Shown one piece after another: positions 17,643 through 25,343 of a stretch of 64,000 bases of DNA. Source of the stretch: JAGNHS01 sp964609695. GTDB taxonomy: Bacteria > Bdellovibrionota > UBA2428. Made by a program: the position numbers and the translations under genes. Each line of letters opens with the position of its first letter. Position 1 is the stretch's first letter. The notes under the pieces were generated by a model. The model was not told where the DNA came from and ran no database searches. It saw only the letters and a list, made by a program, of their open reading frames with translations. The DNA is taken from assembly GCA_964609695.1 (NCBI GenBank), contig CAZSSP010000006.1:1-64000 (forward strand), given 5' to 3'.

Positions 17643-18623
17643 TTAATAAGTGTCCATATAAGTGTGGCAGGGTGCTTTAACTAAAGCATCACTGCCACAT
17701 TCATTTAATACGCTTGAGTTTTCTGTTTTCAAAGACAATGAAGCGCCTAGATTCAATTTTAATAAACCATATCGTTGATATAGAGACGCTGCATCGCCAA
17801 TTATATTGTTTGATTCTCCTCTGCGGGCAAGAGGGAACTTAGACCCGGAAGATGAGCCCAATATAACAATCTGAGTGCTTTGGCTTTTCAAGTTTTTAGA
17901 GAGCTTTATGTTTTCAGTTTCGCTTAAGCCGCTCATGACGATGACTAATTCGCTATTATTTAGATTAGATTTTAAAAAAGAATTTATTGTTTTGAAAGGA
18001 TTTTGAGCTGTATAGCCTGATGGGGCATCGAGCGGATTTATAACTCCTATAACACTTATTTTTTTGTTTTTAATAAGAAAGTTAATTTCCTTTTTAAAGG
18101 GCACGGAACCATCTTTTTTTGAAATTAAATTAGAGTTGATGAAAGGTATGGAAGTTTTTTTACTGAGCTCTTGGAGTTTGGGCACACCAAACTTGAGTTC
18201 GTTTTGAGAAACGTTCCAAGCTTTGTAGCCGTGTTTTTCTGCAAAAGCTAACAATTTAAGAGCGCTGTCTGTTTGTTCTTCCTCAGAAAGTGGGTTTGAT
18301 GAAAAAGTTTTTGATGGAAAAAGAGAGTTTCCTGTTTCAAGGATTAAGACATTATTTTTGTTTATAAATGGATGAAGATGAGTGCTTCTTTTTTCTAAAC
18401 CACCCCTAGGATAATGGGGACACCCACAATCTTTTGTTTGGCCATTTAAATCGTTGCTATAAATTAAAATTAGAGATTCAGAATCGTAGAGTTTTTCTCT
18501 AGTTTTATTGTTCGAAGGAGCGAGTCCCGTGATTGGATTTACATTTTTTGAAGTATGACTACAAAAATTTAAAAAACTAAACGAGATAACTAATAGAAAT
18601 GAATTTAATAGAGGCTTATGCAT
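17643..18623 (-). CDS. Metallophosphatase-like lipoprotein, catalytic residues apparently degenerate
   Basis: A 326-residue protein with a lipoprotein signal peptide (SFLNFC lipobox, Cys at about residue 21). The body resembles periplasmic 5'-nucleotidase/UshA-type metallophosphoesterases of the YSND-GGLEKR kind: ILIYSNDLNGQTKDCGCP, then RGGLEKRSTH. Where active members have a GD metal ligand, this protein reads LETGNSLF. The GNHD/GEQD position reads VSQNELKFG. Loss of metal ligands suggests a binding or structural rather than catalytic role (inference). It lies 26 bases downstream of folA in the same direction and converges on the 383-residue secreted protein gene. A hairpin lies within its last codons. 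Confidence 0.65.
   Translation of the reverse strand: MHKPLLNSFLLVISFSFLNFCSHTSKNVNPITGLAPSNNKTREKLYDSESLILIYSNDLNGQTKDCGCPHYPRGGLEKRSTHLHPFINKNNVLILETGNSLFPSKTFSSNPLSEEEQTDSALKLLAFAEKHGYKAWNVSQNELKFGVPKLQELSKKTSIPFINSNLISKKDGSVPFKKEINFLIKNKKISVIGVINPLDAPSGYTAQNPFKTINSFLKSNLNNSELVIVMSGLSETENIKLSKNLKSQSTQIVILGSSSGSKFPLARRGESNNIIGDAASLYQRYGLLKLNLGASLSLKTENSSVLNECGSDALVKAPCHTYMDTY
17663..17699. terminator. Hairpin between convergent genes, within the 3' end of the lipoprotein gene
   Basis: TGTGGCAG (17663-17670) pairs with CTGCCACA (17692-17699), and an inner TGCTTTA/TAAAGCA stem extends it. It lies just after the stop codon of the plus-strand gene and inside the last codons of the minus-strand gene. 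No T-tract follows, so termination is plausible rather than shown. Confidence 0.35.
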
Positions 18624-18649
18624 TTTTTCAGTTTATTCGGAGCTACTAA

Positions 18650-19138
18650 TCAAGCAAGCCGCTCGTAGTCGCAAAAGGTGTGTGGGATGGGGGCCTCTTT
18701 GACTTCAAGTTTTTGGGAGACTTTAAATTGCTCAAGCTTGAGGTTTTCAATCACAACATCACCCTCGATGTCTTGCTCAACCCAGGTGAGGTGGAGGTTC
18801 GTGGCCAGCGGCAATGCTTCAACGAAGAGTTGAGCGCCGCCTATGACAAAAGCGTTATCAGTTTTCATGTTGGCTCTGCAAAATTGCAAAGCTGAGGATA
18901 AGTCGTGGAAAACTTCGCAGCCGGGAATTTTCAAGTCCTTTTGTCTGCTAATCACAATGTTTGTTCTGTTGGGTAAGGGTTTTCCAATCGAGTCATATGT
19001 TTTACGACCCATAATTATGGGATGCCCGGTGGTGATTTCTTTAAATCGCTTAAGGTCGCCTGGGATATGCCAAGGCAAAGAATTATTTTTTCCAATCACA
19101 CCTTTTCTGGTGAGTGCAACGATTAGGGATATTTTCAT
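18650..19138 (-). CDS. folA: Dihydrofolate reductase
   Basis: A 162-residue protein matching bacterial DHFR throughout. It has the N-terminal strand ISLIVALTRKGVIGKNNSLP, LPWHIPGDLKRFK with catalytic Asp28, the NADPH-binding IIMGRKTYDSIGKPLPNR and the FVIGGAQLFVEAL loop. It reduces dihydrofolate to tetrahydrofolate with NADPH in the cytoplasm. That regenerates the cofactor oxidised by the thymidylate synthase encoded immediately upstream, whose stop codon overlaps its start by four bases (ATGA). The coupling matches the functional pairing. Length is normal. Confidence 0.97.
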   Translation of the reverse strand: MKISLIVALTRKGVIGKNNSLPWHIPGDLKRFKEITTGHPIIMGRKTYDSIGKPLPNRTNIVISRQKDLKIPGCEVFHDLSSALQFCRANMKTDNAFVIGGAQLFVEALPLATNLHLTWVEQDIEGDVVIENLKLEQFKVSQKLEVKEAPIPHTFCDYERLA

Positions 19139-19929
19139 ATCGCTATGGGAGCCTTTATGCTGGGGTGGGCGTCGTAATTAAGCAATTCAAAATCTTCAAA
19201 GTTGAATGAAAAAATATCTGTGATTTTTGGATTTATTTTCATAATCGGCAAAGGCTTGGGAGTGCGCGAGAGTTGCTCTTTAGCTTGCTCTATATGGTTT
19301 TTGTAGAGGTGGGCATCGCCGAGTGTGTGAATAAAATCTCCGGGCTTTAAATTACAAACTTGCGCCATCATCATAGTGAGTAGGGCATAACTAGCAATAT
19401 TAAAGGGCACACCTAGAAAAATATCAGCGCTTCTTTGATAGAGCTGACAAGAAAGTTTTCCATCGGCTACATAAAATTGAAAAAAGGCGTGGCATGGAGG
19501 AAGTGCCATTTTTTCTATAAAAGCTACGTTCCAAGCACTCACAATAAGTCTTCGTGAATCGGGATTGTTTTTAATGTCGCGAACAACTTTTGCGATTTGA
19601 TCGATGTGTTCGCCGTTGGGGCCAGGCCAGCTGCGCCACTGAAATCCATAAACCGGGCCCAGATTCCCATCTTCGTCGGCCCATTCGTCCCAGATGCTCA
19701 CTTTGTTTTCGTGCAAATATTTAATGTTGGTTTCGCCTCGCAAAAACCAAAGAAGTTCGTGAATGATAGAGCGCAAGTGTAGTTTTTTCGTGGTCACTAA
19801 AGGAAATCCTTTAGACAAATCAAAGCGCATTTGATGTCCAAAAAAACTCAATGTTCCGGTGCCCGTGCGATCGGATTTTTCGGTGCCTTCATTGAGAGCT
19901 TTGCTTAGTAAATCTAAATACTCACGCAT
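19135..19929 (-). CDS. thyA: Thymidylate synthase
   Basis: A 264-residue protein, the standard ThyA length. The catalytic Cys146 sits in LPPCHAFFQFYV. RTGTGTLSFFG, ELLWFLRGETNI, the SRRLIVSAWN phosphate-binding block, CQLYQRSADIFLGVPFNIAS and HTLGDAHLYKNH are all present. It methylates dUMP with methylene-tetrahydrofolate to make dTMP. It is translationally coupled to folA and lies 79 bases downstream of the ABC-transporter genes, so it could have its own promoter or be read from that operon. Confidence 0.98.
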   Translation of the reverse strand: MREYLDLLSKALNEGTEKSDRTGTGTLSFFGHQMRFDLSKGFPLVTTKKLHLRSIIHELLWFLRGETNIKYLHENKVSIWDEWADEDGNLGPVYGFQWRSWPGPNGEHIDQIAKVVRDIKNNPDSRRLIVSAWNVAFIEKMALPPCHAFFQFYVADGKLSCQLYQRSADIFLGVPFNIASYALLTMMMAQVCNLKPGDFIHTLGDAHLYKNHIEQAKEQLSRTPKPLPIMKINPKITDIFSFNFEDFELLNYDAHPSIKAPIAI

Positions 19930-20008
19930 AAGTGTGATACTAGGGTCGAATCATTTTCATACGCAAGAACTAAATTAGTTTTGGAACTCTGTGAGAATTA
20001 AAAAAGTC

Positions 20009-20515
20009 TTAACCTTGGTCTAGATAAACAAAATCGTCGTCTTGACTGTAGCCTAAAAACTCACCCCATCGACCCCAATTAATTAGAGTATCAAATTGTT
20101 CTTCAGCTTTTTCTGTGGGCATGATTTGTTGCATTTGCTCGATGAGTTTGTCTTTAGGCATGCGGCGCTCGTCTTGATTTTCTAAAACATTCTTGATGTT
20201 TTTAAAGAGCGCAATTTTTCGAAGCTGCTCTAAGAGCAATTGTTTTTTGGTGTTCATGTCGCTTTCGATCATTTGTTTGCCTAAATCGCTAATAATGACG
20301 TCGGCGCCAGGGGTGCGTAAGAATCCAATCAGCTCGGCGGCTTGAATAGTGGTGAGCAAATCACCCGTATCCATTTTGAGCTCGCGAGCTAAATCATAAG
20401 ATTTCGCGCGACCTTTATGATCGTCTAAGATTTCTAGTAGACCGAGTATTTCGGATATGCCGCTTTGCGGCAGGGGGTCTAGGTCTAGTTTGGGGCTTTC
20501 CGTATGATTCTCCAT
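20009..20515 (-). CDS. AAA-associated C-terminal domain protein (stand-alone ABC accessory subunit)
   Basis: A 168-residue acidic, soluble protein. It resembles the AAA-associated domain usually fused to the C-terminus of NitT/TauT-type ABC ATPases: a winged-helix-like first half (ILGLLEILDDHKGRAKSYDLA, ADVIISDLGKQ) and a helical second half ending in an acidic tail. Here it is a separate gene starting three bases after the ATPase gene ends, a fission relative to the fused form. It probably regulates the transporter's ATPase. The domain assignment is from recognition of the pattern. Confidence 0.75.
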   Translation of the reverse strand: MENHTESPKLDLDPLPQSGISEILGLLEILDDHKGRAKSYDLARELKMDTGDLLTTIQAAELIGFLRTPGADVIISDLGKQMIESDMNTKKQLLLEQLRKIALFKNIKNVLENQDERRMPKDKLIEQMQQIMPTEKAEEQFDTLINWGRWGEFLGYSQDDDFVYLDQG

Positions 20516-20518
20516 AAA

Positions 20519-21289
20519 TTAGGTAATTGACTCGAATATTTGTCCAACAAGTTGCTGAAATCCTTCTGAATGCTTGTCTCGCGGACGGCTGAGGTTAATG
20601 GGTATCTCCTTAACGACACGCCCAGGCCCAGAATCCATAATCAGGACCCTATCAGCCATCTCAACAGCCTCTTCAACTTGGTGGGTTACCATAAGCACTG
20701 TTGTAATACGTAAATGGGGATCGTTCCAGATGTCTAGTATTTCCTCTCTAAGGTTAATACTTGTTAGAGGGTCGAGGGAGGAAAAGGGTTCGTCCATCAG
20801 CAAAATTTGGGGTTCAATGGCCAAAGCCCTAGCAAATCCAACACGTTGCTTCATGCCCCCAGAGAGCTCTCGGGGGTAGGCTTCTTCGTGTCCGTCGAGC
20901 CCAACCTTATCGATATAGTGGGCGGCCTTCTTTTCGGCCTGTGCCGTAGAGATGTCGCGGCTTAAAAGCCCCAATTCTATGTTTTCACGAACGCTCAACC
21001 AGGGGAGCAGACCAAAATTTTGAAAAACCATGGAGCATTCAAGATTGATTCCGGTTTGTTTGGTTTCTCGAAAATTTAGGCTTCCTCCGGTGGGTTCAAT
21101 CAAACCGTTGATGATTTTGAGCAGGGTGCTTTTTCCGCAACCCGAAGGACCAATGATGGCCACGAATTCTTCCTCATAAAATTTTAAGGAAATATTTTCG
21201 AGCGCTAAAAAGGTACCGCCGCGGACTTTGAAACTTTGGCTAATGTTGTTCATTTCCAAAAGGAGTCTTTTGTTTTTGGCTTCGCTCAT
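20519..21289 (-). CDS. NitT/TauT-family ABC transporter ATP-binding protein
   Basis: A 256-residue ABC ATPase with Walker A GPSGCGKST, Q-loop VFQNFGLLPWLSV, signature LSGGMKQRVGFARAL, Walker B ILLMDEPFSSLD and switch His in MVTHQVEEAVEMADR. The EEAVEMADR segment and overall length are typical of SsuB/TauB/NrtD importers of nitrate, sulfonates and similar solutes. It is encoded four bases after the two-domain permease gene and followed directly by the split accessory-domain gene. The substrate cannot be read from the sequence, and no binding protein is encoded nearby. Confidence 0.9.
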   Translation of the reverse strand: MSEAKNKRLLLEMNNISQSFKVRGGTFLALENISLKFYEEEFVAIIGPSGCGKSTLLKIINGLIEPTGGSLNFRETKQTGINLECSMVFQNFGLLPWLSVRENIELGLLSRDISTAQAEKKAAHYIDKVGLDGHEEAYPRELSGGMKQRVGFARALAIEPQILLMDEPFSSLDPLTSINLREEILDIWNDPHLRITTVLMVTHQVEEAVEMADRVLIMDSGPGRVVKEIPINLSRPRDKHSEGFQQLVGQIFESIT

Positions 21290-21293
21290 ATCA

Positions 21294-23003
21294 TCACATG
21301 TCCAATCTGAATTTTTGTTCAGCCCAGTTGTAGAGAGGTTGCCAGAAAAGTCGGTTTAAGAAAACAATAAAGAGAACCATAAAGAAAACACTGTAGGCTA
21401 CAAGGTTTTTGTTGCCCGTCACAAAGGTGGCTTGGGCCAGAAGGTTGCCAATGCCAAAGACTTCAAAAGAGTCTTTTCCAATTTTAATATATTCGGCAAT
21501 AAAAAGGGCGTTCCAACCTCCCCCTATGGCAGTGATGGATCCCGTAATAAAAGCAGGAGCAATTACAGGGAGAAATATTTTCTTTAAGTAGAGAGAGGCG
21601 CTGAGACCTAAAGAGCTGCTGATGTCTTTTATGTCGGAACCAATGTTTTGGGCTCCTCCGATAACGTTAAAAAGTAAATACCATTGCATGCCCGTGAGAA
21701 GCATCAGGATAACGGCAACTTCTCGGGTTTGAAATAAAAAATTTCCAATGAGCGCGATGACTGGGAAAAAGGCAGTGGCAGGAATTGAAGCTAGTATTTG
21801 CGCTAATGTTTGAGCGCTGCGAAGTCTTTTGGGCGATTTGTGAAGCCAAAAGGTGACTGGAAAAATCCAAATAAGACTTAGTGAATAGGCCGCTAAAATT
21901 CGCGATCCCGAAGTGAGGATTGCCGAAAAAATTGTCCAGGGACTTAATTCGTGCGGCGTGAACAGGGCTTTGTAGAGTTGAAGAAAAGACCAAATTGCAA
22001 AGACTCCAAAAGTGATCCAAAAAAATATGGCAAAAATAAAAGTGAAGCGTTCGGCCTTTTTAGGCTGAAATGTTTTTTCAGGAGAATATTTGTCTTCGGA
22101 AAAATTTTCCAAAAATGTGAAAAGAGTTTTGAATAAAAGAATAATCCATCGAATGGGAGCAAAGGCAAAATGATTTTCGTATAATTGGAGAAGTCGCTCG
22201 GAGCGTTTGTCTGTAGATTCAGAGCTGGAATCACTATCAAAGCGATAATGCTTTGATAGTGCGGCCAGAGGTTTCCATATAAAGGCATCCATAAATACAA
22301 TCACCAATACTAAAACAAAAATACCTTTGTAAAAATTTCCCCACTCGCGAGCTTCAACAGCAAGTGCCAAGTAACTACCGAGCCCTTCTACTCTATAGGA
22401 GAGCGAGCCCAGCGCAATAATTTCGCAGGCCATAAGAAAATACCAACCATTGGCCCATGAGAGATTAGAGTTGTCGATAATTCGTGGAAAAGCTGCAGGT
22501 AAATATAATTTACTAAGTCGTGCCATGGGGCCTAGTCCACAGCTTCTAACGGATTCAAATACGGATTCTGGAATGAGGCGTATGCTGTCGTAAACGGCAA
22601 ACAATAAATTCCAAGCTTGGCATGTGAATATTAAAAATATAACTGCGGCTTCAACTCCGAATCGAGGCGGGCCGAGTTTCATAAAATAATAAATGGCCGC
22701 AGGAAAAAAACTCAATAGCGGCACGGATTGCATGATGTCGGTGAAGGGTAAAATTACTAGAGCTCTGTTTTTGTTGGTTCCGGCCAAAACGCCAAAAAAA
22801 ATTCCAAAAAACAGAGAGAGAATGTAGGCAATAAACATTCTTCCAATGCTTAAAAAGGTTTGAAAAATTAGGGAACTTTCTTTTGTGCTTTCAGAGCTGA
22901 GAAGTTTGAAGTCGGGAATTTTTACGAGAGAGACAATAAGCAGACCCAAGAAAAGCGACATGAACAACCAGCGAGGTTGAATCTGCTTTAAGTACCTACG
23001 CAT
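21294..23003 (-). CDS. Fused two-domain ABC transporter permease, NitT/TauT type
   Basis: A 569-residue membrane protein containing two permease domains in one chain. The first spans about residues 50-245 and has an EAA-like loop (FESVRSCGLGPMARLSKLYLP). The second spans about 320-560 and has its EAA-like loop at DISSSLGLSASLYLKKIFLP. Standard family members carry one domain and homodimerise, so this fusion is a pseudo-heterodimer. It belongs with the ATPase downstream. About 12 membrane helices are expected. The HAD-phosphatase gene upstream ends six bases before its start. Confidence 0.88.
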   Translation of the reverse strand: MRRYLKQIQPRWLFMSLFLGLLIVSLVKIPDFKLLSSESTKESSLIFQTFLSIGRMFIAYILSLFFGIFFGVLAGTNKNRALVILPFTDIMQSVPLLSFFPAAIYYFMKLGPPRFGVEAAVIFLIFTCQAWNLLFAVYDSIRLIPESVFESVRSCGLGPMARLSKLYLPAAFPRIIDNSNLSWANGWYFLMACEIIALGSLSYRVEGLGSYLALAVEAREWGNFYKGIFVLVLVIVFMDAFIWKPLAALSKHYRFDSDSSSESTDKRSERLLQLYENHFAFAPIRWIILLFKTLFTFLENFSEDKYSPEKTFQPKKAERFTFIFAIFFWITFGVFAIWSFLQLYKALFTPHELSPWTIFSAILTSGSRILAAYSLSLIWIFPVTFWLHKSPKRLRSAQTLAQILASIPATAFFPVIALIGNFLFQTREVAVILMLLTGMQWYLLFNVIGGAQNIGSDIKDISSSLGLSASLYLKKIFLPVIAPAFITGSITAIGGGWNALFIAEYIKIGKDSFEVFGIGNLLAQATFVTGNKNLVAYSVFFMVLFIVFLNRLFWQPLYNWAEQKFRLDM

Positions 23004-23009
23004 GAACGC

Positions 23010-23858
23010 TTATGTGAAATCGCCTTTGATCTCGACGACCCACTTCCTTTCTTCAAAGTCTATTTGATAAAATCCAGGGTCTTGGGGCATCACAATGTCT
23101 TTAAAAACATTGGATTGTAGAAAGCTTCTCCACTCGAGGCCACGGTGACGATAGTCATCCCAAAGAACACACCATTTCCAACGTTGCGACATTTTCATCA
23201 TCCACCAATCGCCGATGGTGTCGCCGGCAACAAAGTAAGGTTTGTGAATGCCGTTTTGTTCGAGCACGGTTTGTTTTTTTTCTTCCCAGACAACGCCGGG
23301 CTCACGAAAATTGTTTTGGTAAATTCCATCAACCGTTTCTAAGCAAGTGGCAAGAACTCTTTCGGGCGGAATATTTAGTTTTGAAGTGATAGCCGAAACT
23401 GTGGGGTGTGAGGATCCGCTAACAACCCAGGCTTGTTCAGCCATATTTTTTGCCATTTTGGACACGTGACGAGTGTAGCGAATTTTTCCGTCTTTTAAAC
23501 ATTCCTCGAGAATTCCAAGAGAAATATCGATGACCATTTTTGGAGATAGGCCAGATTGTAATTTGATTTCCCATTCGTAACTGGCCATCACACCGTGTCT
23601 CTCGATAATGTGATCGCGCATGGCTTCAAATTCATCGAAAGGCATGTTTATGTATTTTTTACTGTGAATCCATGGCTCGGGAATGGTGTCGGGATTGCAA
23701 AGGCCATTTCTAATTATGGACCAGCCTGTAAAAACAGAAATATCGCTATTTATAAGAGTTCCATCACAATCAAAAATCCAAATATCATCCTTTTTGGATT
23801 CTTCTTGAATTTGTTTCATTAGGTTTTCTTCGTTTTCGACGCGTTCAAAAGCTTTCAT
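23010..23858 (-). CDS. HAD-superfamily phosphatase, SerB-like
   Basis: A 282-residue soluble protein with the HAD motifs. Motif I is IWIFDCDGTLINSD (nucleophile Asp30, acid Asp32), motif II is WVVSGSSHP and motif IV is VAGDTIGDWWMM. A helical cap lies between motifs I and II, as in the SerB/phosphoserine phosphatase subgroup. The substrate is likely a small phosphorylated metabolite, but which one is unknown. It is the first gene of the operon with the ABC transporter, which could mean it dephosphorylates an imported compound (inference). Confidence 0.82.
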   Translation of the reverse strand: MKAFERVENEENLMKQIQEESKKDDIWIFDCDGTLINSDISVFTGWSIIRNGLCNPDTIPEPWIHSKKYINMPFDEFEAMRDHIIERHGVMASYEWEIKLQSGLSPKMVIDISLGILEECLKDGKIRYTRHVSKMAKNMAEQAWVVSGSSHPTVSAITSKLNIPPERVLATCLETVDGIYQNNFREPGVVWEEKKQTVLEQNGIHKPYFVAGDTIGDWWMMKMSQRWKWCVLWDDYRHRGLEWRSFLQSNVFKDIVMPQDPGFYQIDFEERKWVVEIKGDFT

Positions 23859-23991
23859 GAGTAATATTAAGGTAGTCTAATTTTGTTGTGCTTTCAAAGA
23901 TTTGTGAGCACTTTGCAAGTTATGAATCTTAATGCCGAGAGTGTTTATAAAGTTGATAGAAACAGAATAATAAATCGTATAGCTTTGAGCC

Positions 23992-24714
23992 ATGACATCT
24001 TATGAAATTGAAGTTTTTCCAGTCGGACTATTTCAGTGTAATTGCAGCATCATATTCGATTTTCAATCCAAGCAAGCGTTGATTGTAGACCCCGGCGATG
24101 AGAGCGAAAATATTTTAAAACGGATTAAATCCCATGATGTTTCCGTTTATGGGCTTTGGCATACACACGCACATTTGGATCATATCGGTGCCACTAAAAC
24201 AATTCTCGAAGAATGCACTAAGATAAACGCCACTAAAGGAAAGCCAGCGCCTCGGATTTTTTTGCATCCAGAAGATTCTTGGTTATATAACAACGTATCT
24301 ATTCAATCGAAAATGTTAGGATTGGCTACCTTTGAAGTCCCAAAATCATTTGAAAACATCAAAGAAGGGCAAGTCTATGAGGGCTTTGAAGGGCTGGTGG
24401 CCGCTCATACTCCGGGTCACACCCCAGGCAGCTGTTGTTTAAAGATTAATGTTAACTCTGAATTATGGATTCCAAAGGAATTTGGAGTTGGGCGAGATGG
24501 TCCTCAGCCTAAAGTTTTAATTAGTGGAGATACACTTTTTAGAAGAAGTATTGGTCGCACGGATCTTTGGGGTGGAAATTTTGATACGATTATCAATTCT
24601 ATTAAAAAGAAAATTCTCACTTTAGATCCTGAAACTATAGTGATTCCTGGTCATGGTCCTCTAACAATTCTCGAGCAAGAAGCCTCCAAAAACCCATTTC
24701 TAGAAGGCGTCTAG
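23992..24714 (+). CDS. Metallo-beta-lactamase-fold hydrolase, glyoxalase II-like
   Basis: A 240-residue protein with the MBL metal-binding set: HTHAHLDHIG (residues 57-66), HTPGHTPGS, SGDTLF and a final PGHGP. This arrangement fits the hydroxyacylglutathione hydrolase-like subfamily, thioester hydrolases with a two-metal site. The start ATG gives MTSYEIEVFP. The last codons (GAA GGC GTC TAG) fall inside a palindromic repeat element, which supplies the stop codon and apparently the final residues. It is monocistronic; the preceding 133-base gap holds no confident promoter. Confidence 0.88.
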   Translation: MTSYEIEVFPVGLFQCNCSIIFDFQSKQALIVDPGDESENILKRIKSHDVSVYGLWHTHAHLDHIGATKTILEECTKINATKGKPAPRIFLHPEDSWLYNNVSIQSKMLGLATFEVPKSFENIKEGQVYEGFEGLVAAHTPGHTPGSCCLKINVNSELWIPKEFGVGRDGPQPKVLISGDTLFRRSIGRTDLWGGNFDTIINSIKKKILTLDPETIVIPGHGPLTILEQEASKNPFLEGV

Positions 24715-24824
24715 CGACTTTTACGCATCGACCCCCACCTTTTACATTGTGAAGTGTGAAAAGGGTGGGGGGCGATGCGTATATTATTGGGCTCGTTTAT
24801 AGACTCGCGGTCGCTAGGCGCCTT
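24704..24824. repeat. Palindromic repeat, copy 2 (diverged)
   Basis: The left arm AAGGCGTCTAGCGACTT continues as in copy 1 through the C5 tract. The right arm holds GGGTGGGGGGCGATGCGT, then about 28 inserted or diverged bases, then GTCGCTAGGCGCCTT. It overlaps the stop codons of both flanking genes, TAG at 24712-24714 on the plus strand and TAA at 24823-24825 on the minus strand. As RNA it would form a strong hairpin usable as a bidirectional terminator. Confidence 0.88.
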
Positions 24825-25206
24825 ATTGCACGATGGTGGCGTATTTGAGTTCGATGATTTGTTTTTTCCCGGTTGCATTGTCGATTGTTGTAAGTGTGGC
24901 GGGGTAATGTTCTTTAACTATAATTGTATTTTTTGTTGAATTTTTTCCGCTTAAATCGTGAGCATCTTTAATGATGATATCAAAAGTTTTTTCATTGGGT
25001 TTTTCGGAGTTTTTGGGTGTGATGTCGAGATCAAAACCTTGGCCGTGTTCATCTCGCTGGCTAATTTGTGCAGGATTGTTGAGTAGGGTTAAAATTTTTG
25101 GTTTTGCTCTGAGCGATCCCACTTGAATGTTGAGATCTATTAAAATGCTTTCTTTTGCCCAGATATAAGAAGATAGACTTAAAGCTAATAGCACATAGAG
25201 TTTCAT
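24823..25206 (-). CDS. Small secreted protein of unknown function
   Basis: A 127-residue protein with a signal peptide (MKLYVLLALSLSSYIWA, cleavage after WA) and a beta-rich, charged mature part (LIDLNIQVGSLRAKPKIL, FDIIIKDA, IIELKYATIVQ). It has no Cys and no membrane segment, so it is probably periplasmic. A Shine-Dalgarno AGGGGG sits about seven bases before the ATG. The gene is bracketed on both sides by copies of the palindromic repeat, with its stop codon abutting one of them. A 13-base palindrome (CCCTGACTCAGGG) lies just upstream of its start. No family is recognised. Confidence 0.65.
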   Translation of the reverse strand: MKLYVLLALSLSSYIWAKESILIDLNIQVGSLRAKPKILTLLNNPAQISQRDEHGQGFDLDITPKNSEKPNEKTFDIIIKDAHDLSGKNSTKNTIIVKEHYPATLTTIDNATGKKQIIELKYATIVQ

Positions 25207-25235
25207 TATAAGACCCCCTGACTCAGGGCTAGTTT

Positions 25236-25343
25236 AAAGCGCCTAGCGACTTTTTACACTCACCCCCCACCGTAGATTCGATATATTTTTTAGATGATGG
25301 TTAAAGGGTGGGGGTCGATGCGTAAAAGTCGCTAGACGCCTTT
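25236..25343. repeat. Palindromic repeat, copy 3 (diverged)
   Basis: The left arm AAAGCGCCTAGCGACTTTTT is followed by a diverged C-rich stretch; the right arm AAAGGGTGGGGGTCGATGCG ends GTCGCTAGACGCCTTT. The outer arm ends are the most conserved between copies. It lies one base from the stop codon of the GHMP-kinase gene and upstream of the small secreted-protein gene. Confidence 0.88.

Noticed and set aside
23859..23991. tRNA, small RNA or firm sigma-70 promoter in the gap before the MBL hydrolase
   Set aside because: No cloverleaf or stable hairpin, and no -35/-10 pair with convincing spacing could be defined.
24704..25343. CRISPR array or attenuated insertion sequence from the repeated arms
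   Set aside because: Repeats are inverted pairs at gene ends, not direct repeats with uniform spacers, and no transposase frame is present.
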